Translations under genes and position numbers: made by a program
DNA from: Phytoactinopolyspora limicola
Lineage (GTDB): Bacteria; Actinomycetota; Actinomycetes; Jiangellales; Jiangellaceae
Length of the DNA stretch: 64,000 bases
NCBI RefSeq assembly: GCF_011320225.1
Contig: NZ_JAAOEN010000001.1
Coordinates: 1 to 64,000, forward strand
Direction: 5' to 3'
Notes under the pieces: model-generated
What the model was told of the DNA's origin: nothing
The model's input: only the letters and a program-made list of their open reading frames with translations
Database searches by the model: none
Part shown: positions 51,049 to 59,446 of the stretch, in pieces
Layout: each line of letters opens with the position of its first letter
Numbering within the stretch: the first letter of the stretch is position 1

Positions 51049-51848
51049 GCGAATTCGTCACCAACACCGCCGGACTCTACATCCCCGCCAACGCCATCCC
51101 GGACCCGAAACCCGTGGCCATCGACCTCTTCGCAGGAGCCGGCGGCTTCTCCCTCGGATTCCACCAAGCCGGATGGCACGTAGCCGCGGCCGTGGAGAAC
51201 GACCTACATGCCACCGCCAGCTACCTGCTAAATCTCGGTGGACCCGACACCATGATCCACACCGGGCCCGGAATCCACCTCGGCCACGGCAAGAAGACCA
51301 CCGAGTGGACCCACCAACGCGCCCGTGACACCTTCCCCTCGGCTGGCACCGGCTGGATCTTCACCCAGCCCGATCAACACCCCGTCGAACACTTCTGGCA
51401 CTGCAACATCCAAGACGTCACCGGCGCCGAGATCCTCACCTGGCTCGGCATGAACCGCGGCGACGTCGGCTGCATCATGGGCGGCCCACCATGCCAAGGG
51501 TTCAGCAAGGCCAACCCCAACCGTTCCCCCCGTGACACCCGCAACACGCTGGTCTTCCAGTTCGCACGCCTCGTTCTTGAGGTCTCGCCCAAGACCATGG
51601 TCATGGAGAACGTCCCCGACATGCTCAACATGGTCACCGCCGAGGGCGTCCCGGTCGTCGACGCGCTCGCCCGCGTCCTCGCCGACGGAGGCTTCTCCAC
51701 CTTCGACGCGCTGAGGCGAAGCATCACCGCCATGGGCGACGCCGGCGGGGCTGTCCGGAAGGCGACCAAGCCCCGGCCGAGTACGAGTGAGCAAGACCCG
51801 CATGAGCAGGCGGCACTCTTCGACACAGCGCTCGGGAGTGTCGCATGA
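51045..51848 (+). CDS. C5-cytosine DNA methyltransferase-like, shortened C-terminus
   Basis: 267 residues versus 320-420 in the family. Motif I IDLFAGAGGFSLGFHQAGW, motif IV CIMGGPPCQGFSKANP with the catalytic Cys, motif VI TMVMENVPDML. Between I and IV sits a ~60-residue insertion (GPGIHLGHGKKTTEWTHQRA etc.). Motif VIII QRR, motif IX and the target-recognition domain, normally after VI, are missing; the tail is a short low-complexity sequence. It may be active with recognition in the insertion, or may be inactive. Confidence 0.85.
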   Translation: MSEFVTNTAGLYIPANAIPDPKPVAIDLFAGAGGFSLGFHQAGWHVAAAVENDLHATASYLLNLGGPDTMIHTGPGIHLGHGKKTTEWTHQRARDTFPSAGTGWIFTQPDQHPVEHFWHCNIQDVTGAEILTWLGMNRGDVGCIMGGPPCQGFSKANPNRSPRDTRNTLVFQFARLVLEVSPKTMVMENVPDMLNMVTAEGVPVVDALARVLADGGFSTFDALRRSITAMGDAGGAVRKATKPRPSTSEQDPHEQAALFDTALGSVA

Positions 51849-52051
51849 GCACGACACACGCCTGCCCCGGCGGCTGCGGCCGCAACGTCCCACACCACCA
51901 CCTCGCCTGCCGCTCCTGCTGGTACCGACTCCCGACCAAACTCCGAACGAGCATCAGCGTGACCTACCGCCGCGACCGCGGCGCACACGCCGCCGCCCTG
52001 GTCAACGCCATCAGGTGGTACGCCGAGCACCCCCGAGGGGGCACACGATGA
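51845..52051 (+). CDS. Small zinc-finger phage protein
   Basis: 68 residues. CPGGCGRNVPHHHLACRSCW contains a CxxxC and CxxC cluster; basic C-terminus. Follows the methyltransferase with an ATGA overlap. Confidence 0.6.
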   Translation: MSTTHACPGGCGRNVPHHHLACRSCWYRLPTKLRTSISVTYRRDRGAHAAALVNAIRWYAEHPRGGTR

Positions 52052-52266
52052 GCGTTCACATCCGCCACGTCGTCACCGCCCACCAAGTCGCCGACGCCGT
52101 CGTCACCACCCCAGACGGCCGCAACCACCGCATCGGACACCACCCCGCCGACGGATGGCGCTGCTACACCTGCGACACCCGCAACTGCCGCCAGGTCGCC
52201 ACCATTCGCGACCTCATCCCCGACATGACAACGACGCCAGCCGCGCGCAAAGGCAAAGCCCCATGA
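52048..52266 (+). CDS. Small phage protein
   Basis: 72 residues. DGWRCYTCDTRNCRQ is a possible zinc site. ATG overlaps the previous stop (GATG..TGA). No family recognised. Confidence 0.55.
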   Translation: MSVHIRHVVTAHQVADAVVTTPDGRNHRIGHHPADGWRCYTCDTRNCRQVATIRDLIPDMTTTPAARKGKAP

Positions 52267-52469
52267 GCCGCACCCCACCTGAACTCCTTTGCCCCACCTG
52301 CGGCAAAGGCACCTACCAGTCGTTCACCCGCGCCAAGAAGGGCGCCCGTACACAACGCCGACTCCGCGACATGCGCCTGCGCCCCTACCGCTGCCCCGAC
52401 CGACACGGATGGCACCTCACCAGCGAACCCACACCCAAACGACCCAAGAAGGAGATCAACGCGCAATGA
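52263..52469 (+). CDS. Small zinc-ribbon phage protein
   Basis: 68 residues. LLCPTCGKGTYQSFTRAKKG then YRCPDRHGWHL resembles a zinc-ribbon; C-terminus basic (TPKRPKKEINAQ). ATG overlaps the previous stop. Confidence 0.6.
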   Translation: MSRTPPELLCPTCGKGTYQSFTRAKKGARTQRRLRDMRLRPYRCPDRHGWHLTSEPTPKRPKKEINAQ

Positions 52470-52837
52470 CCAACAGCGGTACCACCGACCCCGACACACT
52501 CGACGGCACCTTCGCCGAATGGCTCCTCACCCAATCCGCCGGACGCACCCACGAAGAACTCTCCGACGGCCTCCGCGACCTCATCGCCCGCGTCAAAGAC
52601 ACCGGCAAGAAAGGCTCCATCGTCCTCACCGTCAAAGTCGGCCTACTCGACAAGAACCCCGACGGTCCCCTCGTCGTCAACGACGAAATCAAACTCAACC
52701 TCCCCGAACACGACCGCAAAGCGTCGCTGTACTACGCCGACGAGCACAACAACCTCAGCCGCAACGACCCCAACCAGCTCACCCTCGACGTCCGCGACAC
52801 CCCCGAACACCACCGGGACATCCGGGACCCCCGATGA
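52466..52837 (+). CDS. Hypothetical phage protein upstream of DUF2303
   Basis: 123 residues; DEIKLNLPEHDRKASLYYAD and VLTVKVGLLDKNPDGPLVV are beta-rich. This protein often precedes DUF2303 in actinophages and may be its partner. ATG overlaps the previous stop. Confidence 0.65.
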   Translation: MTNSGTTDPDTLDGTFAEWLLTQSAGRTHEELSDGLRDLIARVKDTGKKGSIVLTVKVGLLDKNPDGPLVVNDEIKLNLPEHDRKASLYYADEHNNLSRNDPNQLTLDVRDTPEHHRDIRDPR

Positions 52838-53736
52838 ACCGACAAAGGAGCACACCCGCCGCCATGACGTACCAGACCACCGCGCTCACCGCCGGCGCCA
52901 ACGAAACCCAAGCCGCCATCGACGCCGGAACCGCCATCGCCAAACCCGCACCCCTCGACGATGAAGGCCGCTTCTACAGCACCGTCGTCCCCGCCGGCGC
53001 CGCACAGAAAACCATCGACCTCGAGGACCTCTACGACAAGCGCCGCGACCGGCCCCGCCGCAAAACCGGCGTCGTCCGGCACGACACCGCCACCTCGTTC
53101 ATCCACTACGTCGACAAGCACGGCCTCCCCGAAACCGAGACCTGGGCCGACCTCAACACCTCCACCATCACCGCCGTCATCAACGCCCACGACGGCATCA
53201 ACGACCGCGGCGACACCGAAGGCCCAGCCGGCTGGGGAGACCACCGCGCCATCCTCCAACTCCAAAAGACCCCCGCCTGGACCACCTGGCTAGCCAACGA
53301 CAAGAAACCCATGAACCAGGCCACCTTCGCCGAGTTCATCGAAGACAACCAGGTCCACATCCAAGAACCAGCAGCAGCCACCATGCTGGAAATCGCCCAA
53401 AGCATCCAGGCCGCCACCAGCGTCACCTTCGAGTCCGGAACCCGCCTCTCCACCGGCGAGGTTCACCTCGTCTACCGCGAAGACACCGACGCCAAAGCCG
53501 GCCGCAAAGGCGACCTCACCATCCCTCAGCAGTTCACCGTTCTCCTCCAGCCCTACCAAGGCACACCCCACTACCGCGTCCCCGCCCGGTTCCGCTACCG
53601 CCTCAACAACGGCGACCTCCTCATGTCCTACGCCCTCGACCGCCCCGAAGACGTCCTCGAACTCGCGTTCAACGAAACCGTCGCCCAGATCGCCGAAGAA
53701 ACCGAACGGACGGTGATGCACGGCAAACCCGCCTAA
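52834..53736 (+). CDS. DUF2303 family protein
   Basis: 300 residues from ATG 52834 (ATGA overlap), 290 from ATG 52864. The core (TATSFIHYVDKHGLPETETW, FAEFIEDNQVHI, FRYRLNNGDLLMSYALDRPE) is the DUF2303 signature, common in tailed phages, probably a replication or recombination accessory. The downstream hairpin at 53758-53786 suggests transcript end. Confidence 0.85.
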   Translation: MNRQRSTPAAMTYQTTALTAGANETQAAIDAGTAIAKPAPLDDEGRFYSTVVPAGAAQKTIDLEDLYDKRRDRPRRKTGVVRHDTATSFIHYVDKHGLPETETWADLNTSTITAVINAHDGINDRGDTEGPAGWGDHRAILQLQKTPAWTTWLANDKKPMNQATFAEFIEDNQVHIQEPAAATMLEIAQSIQAATSVTFESGTRLSTGEVHLVYREDTDAKAGRKGDLTIPQQFTVLLQPYQGTPHYRVPARFRYRLNNGDLLMSYALDRPEDVLELAFNETVAQIAEETERTVMHGKPA

Positions 53737-53757
53737 CCCGAACCCCGCAGCACACGA

Positions 53758-53786
53758 CCCCGCCCGGCCACACGCGCCGGGCGGGG
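53758..53786 (+). terminator. GC-rich 11-bp perfect hairpin
   Basis: CCCCGCCCGGC (53758-53768), 7-nt loop, GCCGGGCGGGG (53776-53786), no T-tract. It lies in the 82-bp gap between DUF2303 and the helicase gene, the main break in the operon here. Terminator or attenuator. Confidence 0.6.
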
Positions 53787-53818
53787 CACACTCACACCCC
53801 ACCGAAGGAGGACGGCGC

Positions 53819-55237
53819 GTGGCCAACCCCCAAGCCACCACACCAGAAACGCCGCCACACGACGCCACCGCCGAAGCAGCCATTCTCGGCGCTATCCTCC
53901 GCACCGCTCAACACGACACCAACCACGCCGCCGAACTCACCAAAACCGCCCCCGACCCCAGCGACTACTACCGCCCAGCCCACGAAACCCTCGCCGGCCA
54001 CCTCACCCACGCCGCAGCAAACGGCCGCGGCCTCGACCCCGCCGCCATCCTCGCCCGCCTCGCCGACGCCGGACACCTCAAACCCGGATGGCTCGACGGC
54101 GCCACCCTGCATACCCTTATCGAACACGCCCCACCCCCCACCGCCGTTCCCTGGCACACCGACCGCGTCCAACGCCTCGCCCGCCGACGCCGCACGATCA
54201 GCGCCACCCAACGCGCCGCCCAACGGCTTACCCACAACGCCGACGACGATGGCCTCGACGCCCTCGTCGACGCCATGGACGTGCTCGAAACCGCCATCCA
54301 AGACGAAGTCCACGGCACACGAGCGAACACCCTCACCGTCGAACACATCGACCAAGTCCTCGCCGGAGACGACGAAGAAGAACACTACGACTGGGTCATC
54401 CCCGGTCTCCTCGAACACCAAGACCGGCTCATCGTCACCGGTCCCGAAGGTGGCGGCAAAAGCACTCTCCTGCGCCAGCTCGCATTCCAGGCCGCCATGG
54501 GCCTGCACCCCTTCACCGGCGAGATCATCCCACCCCAGCGCATCCTGTACGTCGACTGCGAAAACACCCGCCGCCAATTCCGACGCAAAGCACGCCCACT
54601 CCGCGTCCAAGCCGGAAACACCCTCACCCCCGAACACCTCCACATGTCCTTCCGCACCGAAGGACTCGACCTCACCCAGCCCACAGACGTCGACTGGCTC
54701 GAACGCCACGTCGCCGCCACCCGCCCAGACATCCTCATCACCGGCCCCATCTACAAACTCGCCAACGGCGACCCCACCGAAGAAAAATCCGCCAAACCCG
54801 TCGCCATGGCACTCGACCGAATCCGCGCCCACCACAACACCGCCGTCATCCTCGAAGCCCACTCCGCGAAAGCCCTCGGCGGCTCCAAGAAACGTGCCCA
54901 CGAACCCTACGGCTGGTCCGGCTGGCTCCGCTGGCCCGAATTCGGAATATGGCTCGACAAAGACGGAGACATAGAACACTGGCGCGGAATGCGAGACGAA
55001 CGAGAATGGCCCACAATGCTACAACGCGGCGGAGAATGGCCATGGACAAAAGCGACATCAGAAAACGCCCACCGGTGGGCAAAAATACGCGAATGCATAA
55101 GGAACGCCGGAGAAATACTCAGCCAACGAGAAATAGCCAAACAAACCGGAATCCCACAACCCAGCGTCAGCCGCGCACTCGCCGAGTACGGCATGCAGTA
55201 CGAAGCACTCAAGTACGAGATGGAGACCACCCCATGA
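53819..55237 (+). CDS. DnaB/RepA-type replicative helicase
   Basis: 472 residues; GTG 53819 with AAGGAGG upstream. N-terminal DnaB_N-like helical domain (~15-115; AEAAILGAILRTAQHDTN), then an AAA_25/RecA-like ATPase: Walker A GPEGGGKSTLLRQLAFQAAM (about 208-216), Walker B ILYVDCEN, ILITGPIYKLANG. The C-terminal segment has a winged-helix-like motif (SQREIAKQTGIPQPSVSRA) that could bind origin DNA. Directly followed by the iteron array, so it is probably the phage replication initiator/helicase. Confidence 0.9.
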   Translation: MANPQATTPETPPHDATAEAAILGAILRTAQHDTNHAAELTKTAPDPSDYYRPAHETLAGHLTHAAANGRGLDPAAILARLADAGHLKPGWLDGATLHTLIEHAPPPTAVPWHTDRVQRLARRRRTISATQRAAQRLTHNADDDGLDALVDAMDVLETAIQDEVHGTRANTLTVEHIDQVLAGDDEEEHYDWVIPGLLEHQDRLIVTGPEGGGKSTLLRQLAFQAAMGLHPFTGEIIPPQRILYVDCENTRRQFRRKARPLRVQAGNTLTPEHLHMSFRTEGLDLTQPTDVDWLERHVAATRPDILITGPIYKLANGDPTEEKSAKPVAMALDRIRAHHNTAVILEAHSAKALGGSKKRAHEPYGWSGWLRWPEFGIWLDKDGDIEHWRGMRDEREWPTMLQRGGEWPWTKATSENAHRWAKIRECIRNAGEILSQREIAKQTGIPQPSVSRALAEYGMQYEALKYEMETTP

Positions 55238-55416
55238 CGTCCCCAAGCCCAGCACCACCCGTGAATCAAACCCCCGAAATTCACGTGATTCACCCTGATT
55301 CACACCCCCCTGAATCACCCTCCGACCTGCGCAAACGTCAAAGTGATTCACTGATTCACGCCAAAACGCGATTCAAGATCCATGATCATGCCCCTGACCA
55401 GCGCAAACGCCAGTGA
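55234..55416 (+). CDS. Short open frame overlapping the iterons
   Basis: 60 codons, ATG overlapping the helicase stop (ATGA). The product (PSPAPPVNQTPEIHVIHPDS..., ending DQRKRQ) has His/Asp repeats that mirror the TGATTCAC iterons, so it is more likely a by-product of the DNA repeats than a gene, although the start overlap is typical of this operon. Confidence 0.35.
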   Translation: MTSPSPAPPVNQTPEIHVIHPDSHPPESPSDLRKRQSDSLIHAKTRFKIHDHAPDQRKRQ

Positions 55417-55459
55417 TTCACGTGATTCCCCCTTACGGGGGTGACCGCGCCGTGAATCA
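55261..55459. repeat. TGATTCAC iteron array, candidate phage replication origin
   Basis: Exact TGATTCAC at 55286-55293, 55296-55303, 55344-55351, 55352-55359 and 55414-55421; its complement GTGAATCA at 55261-55268 and 55452-55459. Variants TGAATCAC 55311-55318 and TGATTCCC 55423-55430. Longer shared context GCGCAAACG upstream of two sites (55329 and 55401 region). Two sites (55344, 55352) are head to tail, 8 bp apart. It follows the replicative helicase gene by 24 bp, as expected for iterons of an initiator. Confidence 0.8.
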
Positions 55460-55525
55460 GCGCGCGGCGCCCACCCACTCGGGGCCAACCCGAACAAGCC
55501 AACCGAACCCCGACTGGAGGCCGAG

Positions 55526-56263
55526 ATGGGCGAGGACCACATGAAGCGAAGCCGCCCCTTGAAGTCGCCCGGCGGTGCACGCTGGTGTGAAAAGCACGGC
55601 CGGTATGAATGCACACGGAACTCGAAGCGGACGAAGACGACCTGCCATCAGGTGGCTATTCCAGGCACTGATGCGTGTAAACATCACGCTGGTGTTCCGT
55701 TGGAGGTTCAGCGCGCTAAGGGTGAAGCGATCACGGCGTGGTCTGCGCTCGGTGGGGAGCCGGAGATTTCTCACACTGAGGTTGTTTTGCGCATTCTGCA
55801 ATTGACGTGGTTGCGGGTGAATCTTTATGGGGATCTTTTACGGCAGCAGTTCGAGAACGATAAACGTGAATCCAGTTCCGGTGGTGATGGTGAGAACAAG
55901 CCGCACGGCGCCGATGTCCATGGGAATCCGGAGACCGGTGGCCTGATCGGGTTTTCCTATTCCGGTGTGAAGGACATTGGGATCTTCGCGTCCGGTGAGG
56001 CAATGCGGGGGTTGACTCGGCTTGAAGCGGACGAGCGTGACCGGGCGGTGAGGTTCGCGAAGGTTGCGCACGAGATGGGTGTCGCCGATGCCGTTATCGA
56101 CGTGATCCGGAAGCAGGCCGATCAGGTGCAGACGCTGTTGGTGGGTGTGGTGTCGCGGTTGGGGTTCGAGTGGGGGGATCCGACCGTGGTGGCGGCGGTC
56201 CAGGCTGCGCTCGGGGAACTCGACGCCGCCAACGGCGGCGACCCCGGCGGAGGCGCGTCGTGA
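55526..56263 (+). CDS. Phage protein with Cys/His-rich N-terminus, possible terminase small-subunit-like
   Basis: 245 residues; ATG with GGAGG 5 nt upstream. N-terminus WCEKHGRYECTRNSK and CHQVAIPGTDACKHHAGVP form a zinc-finger-like CxxHG/C..C..H cluster seen in actinophage terminase small subunit-like proteins. The rest is helical and acidic (LLVGVVSRLGFEWGDPTVV). Family assignment is uncertain. It is the first gene after the origin. Confidence 0.5.
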   Translation: MGEDHMKRSRPLKSPGGARWCEKHGRYECTRNSKRTKTTCHQVAIPGTDACKHHAGVPLEVQRAKGEAITAWSALGGEPEISHTEVVLRILQLTWLRVNLYGDLLRQQFENDKRESSSGGDGENKPHGADVHGNPETGGLIGFSYSGVKDIGIFASGEAMRGLTRLEADERDRAVRFAKVAHEMGVADAVIDVIRKQADQVQTLLVGVVSRLGFEWGDPTVVAAVQAALGELDAANGGDPGGGAS

Positions 56264-56342
56264 CGTCATCGACCCATGCCTATGTGCCCACCCGCGCGAC
56301 CCATCGCCTTGCACCGCACTCACCGACCCATGGAGGTTCGTC

Positions 56343-56558
56343 GTGACCATGCTCGATGACATCACCCGCGCCATGGACCAGATCCGCGCGGCGCGGCGGA
56401 CGATCTACTGCTCACCCGAGGTCGCGCCGCGGCTGCAAGCGGCCGTCGACGAACTCGCCGCCGGGCACCTGTTCACCGTCGAAGCTCATCCGTTCCTGCC
56501 CGACGGGCAGGCCTTTGTGGTCGACACTCAGGCACTCAGATTAGGAGAGACACCATGA
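56343..56558 (+). CDS. Small phage protein
   Basis: 71 residues from GTG 56343. Contains MDQIRAARRTIYCSPEVAPR; no family recognised. A further 28-codon frame (56260-56346) precedes it but is too short to support. Confidence 0.55.
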   Translation: MTMLDDITRAMDQIRAARRTIYCSPEVAPRLQAAVDELAAGHLFTVEAHPFLPDGQAFVVDTQALRLGETP

Positions 56559-56848
56559 CATCGACCAACGCCGTAGTCCACATCGCCGGACCCGAAACGC
56601 AAGTCGGGCCGCGCCTGCGGCAACGGTGCGCCTGGTGCGGCGCGTTGCTGCTCGACTACGACCTCGCCCACATCGCGGTCCCGGACGGTCAAGATCCCCG
56701 TCCGAGCACGTGGCCGGTTGGCGCGATGGTCAGCGTGCGTGACGTCTGCGACGGGGTGCGGGAGTCCTGGCAGGTCACCGCTGATCCCGGCTGTGGCCGG
56801 CTGCCGGACAACGCGTGCGGTGCGATCGACCCCGAGGTGACCCGGTGA
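56555..56848 (+). CDS. Zinc-binding phage protein
   Basis: 97 residues. PRLRQRCAWCGALLLDYDLA, and further Cys in RDVCDGV and GCGRLPDNACG, suggest a zinc ribbon. ATG overlaps the previous stop. Confidence 0.6.
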   Translation: MTSTNAVVHIAGPETQVGPRLRQRCAWCGALLLDYDLAHIAVPDGQDPRPSTWPVGAMVSVRDVCDGVRESWQVTADPGCGRLPDNACGAIDPEVTR

Positions 56849-57246
56849 CACGTAAACGTCAACGACGGCTGGCCACGCCGAACCTCACCGATGGACCAAT
56901 CCAGCCCCTAGCACGCCAGATCGTCCACTCGGCACACCAACTAGCACCATCGCCACCGCCGTACGCCAACTCGATCCACACCGGCCTCGACCCCCACGCC
57001 CCAATCCTCATGGACCACGGCAACGGCAAATCCAGCCTCATCGACCCCCTCGACAGCCACGACCGCCTCGCCCTCGACATCGCCCGCCTCGAACACGACA
57101 CCACCGGCGGATTCCCCGCCATCGCCCCACTCGGCGATGACCCCGACCACTGCGACGACTGCCACACCGCTGCCGAACGCCGCGCGCGGCGACACGGCCC
57201 GCAAGCCCTCGCCCGCTTTCTTCACCAGCTCCGCCAAGGACGCTGA
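56845..57246 (+). CDS. Hypothetical phage protein with Cys/His cluster
   Basis: 133 residues from GTG 56845 (GTGA overlap). C-terminus HCDDCHTAAERRARRHG. Basic N-terminus (RKRQRRL). No family recognised. Confidence 0.6.
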   Translation: MTRKRQRRLATPNLTDGPIQPLARQIVHSAHQLAPSPPPYANSIHTGLDPHAPILMDHGNGKSSLIDPLDSHDRLALDIARLEHDTTGGFPAIAPLGDDPDHCDDCHTAAERRARRHGPQALARFLHQLRQGR

Positions 57247-57335
57247 CGTCACGACGGCGACACCGTCGAGGAACGCGCCCTGTGCGACTGCTCGACACCA
57301 TCACCATGCCCAGCGATCACGGAGACACGAACCCG

Positions 57336-57893
57336 ATGACCGACATCCACGAGTACTTCGACCTCTCCTACGCCAACTACCTCGTCCTCCCCCGCACGCT
57401 GCTGCAATCCATGCCGGACACCTGGCAACACGCCTTCGTGACGCTCCTGGAGCAACACGACGCCGCTTTCGCACACACCGAGCGGGCCGAGGGCTACCAC
57501 GTCCAAACCGGCGCCTGGCACTACCCCGGCGACCTCAGCGAGACAGCCCTCACCGTGCTCGGCTACACCAACGACGACGAGACCGCGGTGTGGTACGACC
57601 CGGACGGGAACGAGATCGACAGCGCCAGGGCCTCCGTCTTCGTACCCTGCGACGACCCGGTGCCGCACTACGAACGCGGCCGGGCCCGCGTCGCCTTCAA
57701 CCCCGACGCCCTCGTGGTCCCCAACGATGCCGAGCCTGGAGTCTGGGTCGTCTGGTGTCACGGCGACTACGGCCCCGAACTCGACAGCATCCATGCCACC
57801 GAGCTCGCCGCGCTACGCCGCGCTAACGACGAGAGCTACCTCGCCGCCACGTTCATCACGTTCGGCTCCAACGTCCACGAGGTGCTGCGATGA
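57336..57893 (+). CDS. Hypothetical phage protein
   Basis: 185 residues from ATG 57336. IHEYFDLSYANYLVLPRTLL is characteristic of an actinophage protein family of unknown function. Acidic, beta-rich. It starts the block that leads into the CRISPR cassette. Confidence 0.6.
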   Translation: MTDIHEYFDLSYANYLVLPRTLLQSMPDTWQHAFVTLLEQHDAAFAHTERAEGYHVQTGAWHYPGDLSETALTVLGYTNDDETAVWYDPDGNEIDSARASVFVPCDDPVPHYERGRARVAFNPDALVVPNDAEPGVWVVWCHGDYGPELDSIHATELAALRRANDESYLAATFITFGSNVHEVLR

Positions 57894-58156
57894 CGGCGAC
57901 CATCCACGACCGGCCAGAGCCACCCCGCCGCAGGCTCCGCCTCCGACTCCGTCTCGAAGCAGACACCCTCGACGAGATCGAGCGTGCCCTGACCAACATC
58001 GGAATCGACCTCCTGAGTCAAGGCATCGAAACCCGCGAGGTCATCTCCGGCGGCTACGCATCCGGGTACGACCTGTCGCTTGGCTGCGACCCCGACATGG
58101 ACGGCGACCGCTACCGAGCCGAACTCGATGCATGGAGGGACATCCACCGTGCCTAA
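57890..58156 (+). CDS. Hypothetical phage protein next to the CRISPR cassette
   Basis: 88 residues; ATG 57890 overlaps the previous stop. Arg/Leu-rich N-terminus (RRRLRLRLRLEADTLDEIER). The start of the Cas6e-like gene overlaps its last 8 bases, showing that the cassette is co-transcribed with phage genes. Confidence 0.6.
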   Translation: MTATIHDRPEPPRRRLRLRLRLEADTLDEIERALTNIGIDLLSQGIETREVISGGYASGYDLSLGCDPDMDGDRYRAELDAWRDIHRA

Positions 58157-58691
58157 CACCATCCACCGCATCCACCTCACCCGCCACGGCACCCGACACA
58201 TGCGCGACCTCCAAGTCGCCCACGCCACCATCTCCGCCGCCACCAACGGCACCACCCAACGCCCCCTGTGGGCCATGCCAACCCGAGACCTGCTCATCGT
58301 GCAGGCCGACACCTGCGACCTGCCTCCCAACCTCATCCGCGAACACCACACCGGCACACGGCCGGCCAACGTCGAAGGCCGGATCCGACTAGCCATGGTG
58401 ATCAACCCAGTCGTCGACCGCGACGGAAAACGCACGGTCATCCCAATGAACGACATGGCCACCTGGCTGCACCAGCGGCTCTCGGACACCGCAGACCTAC
58501 ACGAGTTCGACGTCCAGGACCTCGGCCAGCGCGGCGGATGGCGCAACGGCCACCGAATCACCATCGCCTGGCGCGCCGTCGACGCCATCGTCACCGTCAC
58601 GAACCCGCAGCGGATGCGACACATCCTCGACAACGGCCTCGGGCGAGCCCGCGCCTACGGATGCGGCCTCGTCCTGGCAGGTGCGACATGA
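58149..58691 (+). CDS. cas6e: Cas6e/CasE-like CRISPR RNA endoribonuclease
   Basis: 180 residues from GTG 58149. RAMP-fold protein of the Cse3/CasE family: LGRARAYGCGLVLAG at the C-terminus is the glycine-rich loop (GIGRAKGYGCGL type). IRLAMVINPVVDRDGKR with VIPM matches the Cas6e central strand (RLRANP...), and AVDAIVTVTNPQRMRHIL the second ferredoxin half. His-25 (VAHATISAA) aligns with the catalytic His region LHAAV of Cas6e. It would process pre-crRNA. IV-B loci normally lack Cas6. Confidence 0.82.
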   Translation: MPNTIHRIHLTRHGTRHMRDLQVAHATISAATNGTTQRPLWAMPTRDLLIVQADTCDLPPNLIREHHTGTRPANVEGRIRLAMVINPVVDRDGKRTVIPMNDMATWLHQRLSDTADLHEFDVQDLGQRGGWRNGHRITIAWRAVDAIVTVTNPQRMRHILDNGLGRARAYGCGLVLAGAT

Positions 58692-59446
58692 CCACACCGA
58701 CGAGGATGGTGTGGGACCTGGCCGGCCGGCCCGAGCCGGTGGCCAACGTCGCCGCACTAATCACCGACACCGCCGGGACGTGCTGCGTGTGCGGACTGCC
58801 GTCCGACCACACGGCCGACACGAACCGGGCGCTCGGCGCGAACTTCACCGACAGGGCGATGTTCCGTGATCCGCGCTCCTCTCGGGTTTGCCCAGCCTGC
58901 TTGTGGTGCTGCTCCGGCAAGCCGCCGGCGACGCTGCGGATGTGGACCATCGTGGCCGTTCCCGGCTACGACCTGGCTCCCTCGCACGAGAAGTGTGCAC
59001 TCCCGGCCGGCCGCGGACTGCACCTGACTAATCGGGCCAACACCGCCGCAGTCTCGACCGTGCTGCGCTGGCCGCCTCCCGGCGAATGGGTCGTCACCGT
59101 GGCTGTCAGCGGGCAGAAACACGTTCTGCCCTACGGCACGGTGAACCGCGGCTGCGACCAGTGGACCGTGCGGCTGGAGGCCACCAACGTCACCAGCACC
59201 CCCGACGATTTCGCCCACGTGCTGCGCACCGCAGCTCGGCTGCGGGCCGCTGGGCACCGCGACGACGACATCCGCCGCGGCGCACCCACCATGTCGGCAC
59301 TCAAGGCGGACGCCGACGCCGACCATTGGCGCGGCTTGTTCCACGCCCTGGCCGACCACACCGGACACACACACTCGCCACTGCTCGACCTCGCGCTGTG
59401 GTGCATAACCAAGGAGACCATCCATGACCACGCAAACGCTGCCTGA
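58688..59446 (+). CDS. csf1: Csf1 (type IV large subunit)
   Basis: 252 residues. Zinc-finger core CCVCGLPSDHT and FTDRAMFRDPRSSRVCPACL, WCCSGKPPATLR is characteristic of Csf1, the Cas8-like large subunit of type IV systems. The C-terminus is helical (DHWRGLFHALADHTGHTHSP). ATG overlaps the cas6e stop and the cas11 start lies inside its end. Forms the tail of the effector complex. Confidence 0.85.
   Translation: MTTPTRMVWDLAGRPEPVANVAALITDTAGTCCVCGLPSDHTADTNRALGANFTDRAMFRDPRSSRVCPACLWCCSGKPPATLRMWTIVAVPGYDLAPSHEKCALPAGRGLHLTNRANTAAVSTVLRWPPPGEWVVTVAVSGQKHVLPYGTVNRGCDQWTVRLEATNVTSTPDDFAHVLRTAARLRAAGHRDDDIRRGAPTMSALKADADADHWRGLFHALADHTGHTHSPLLDLALWCITKETIHDHANAA

Noticed and set aside
55234-55416. 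Iteron region as a certain gene
   Set aside because: The peptide is explained by the DNA repeats; kept only at low confidence because of the ATGA overlap.
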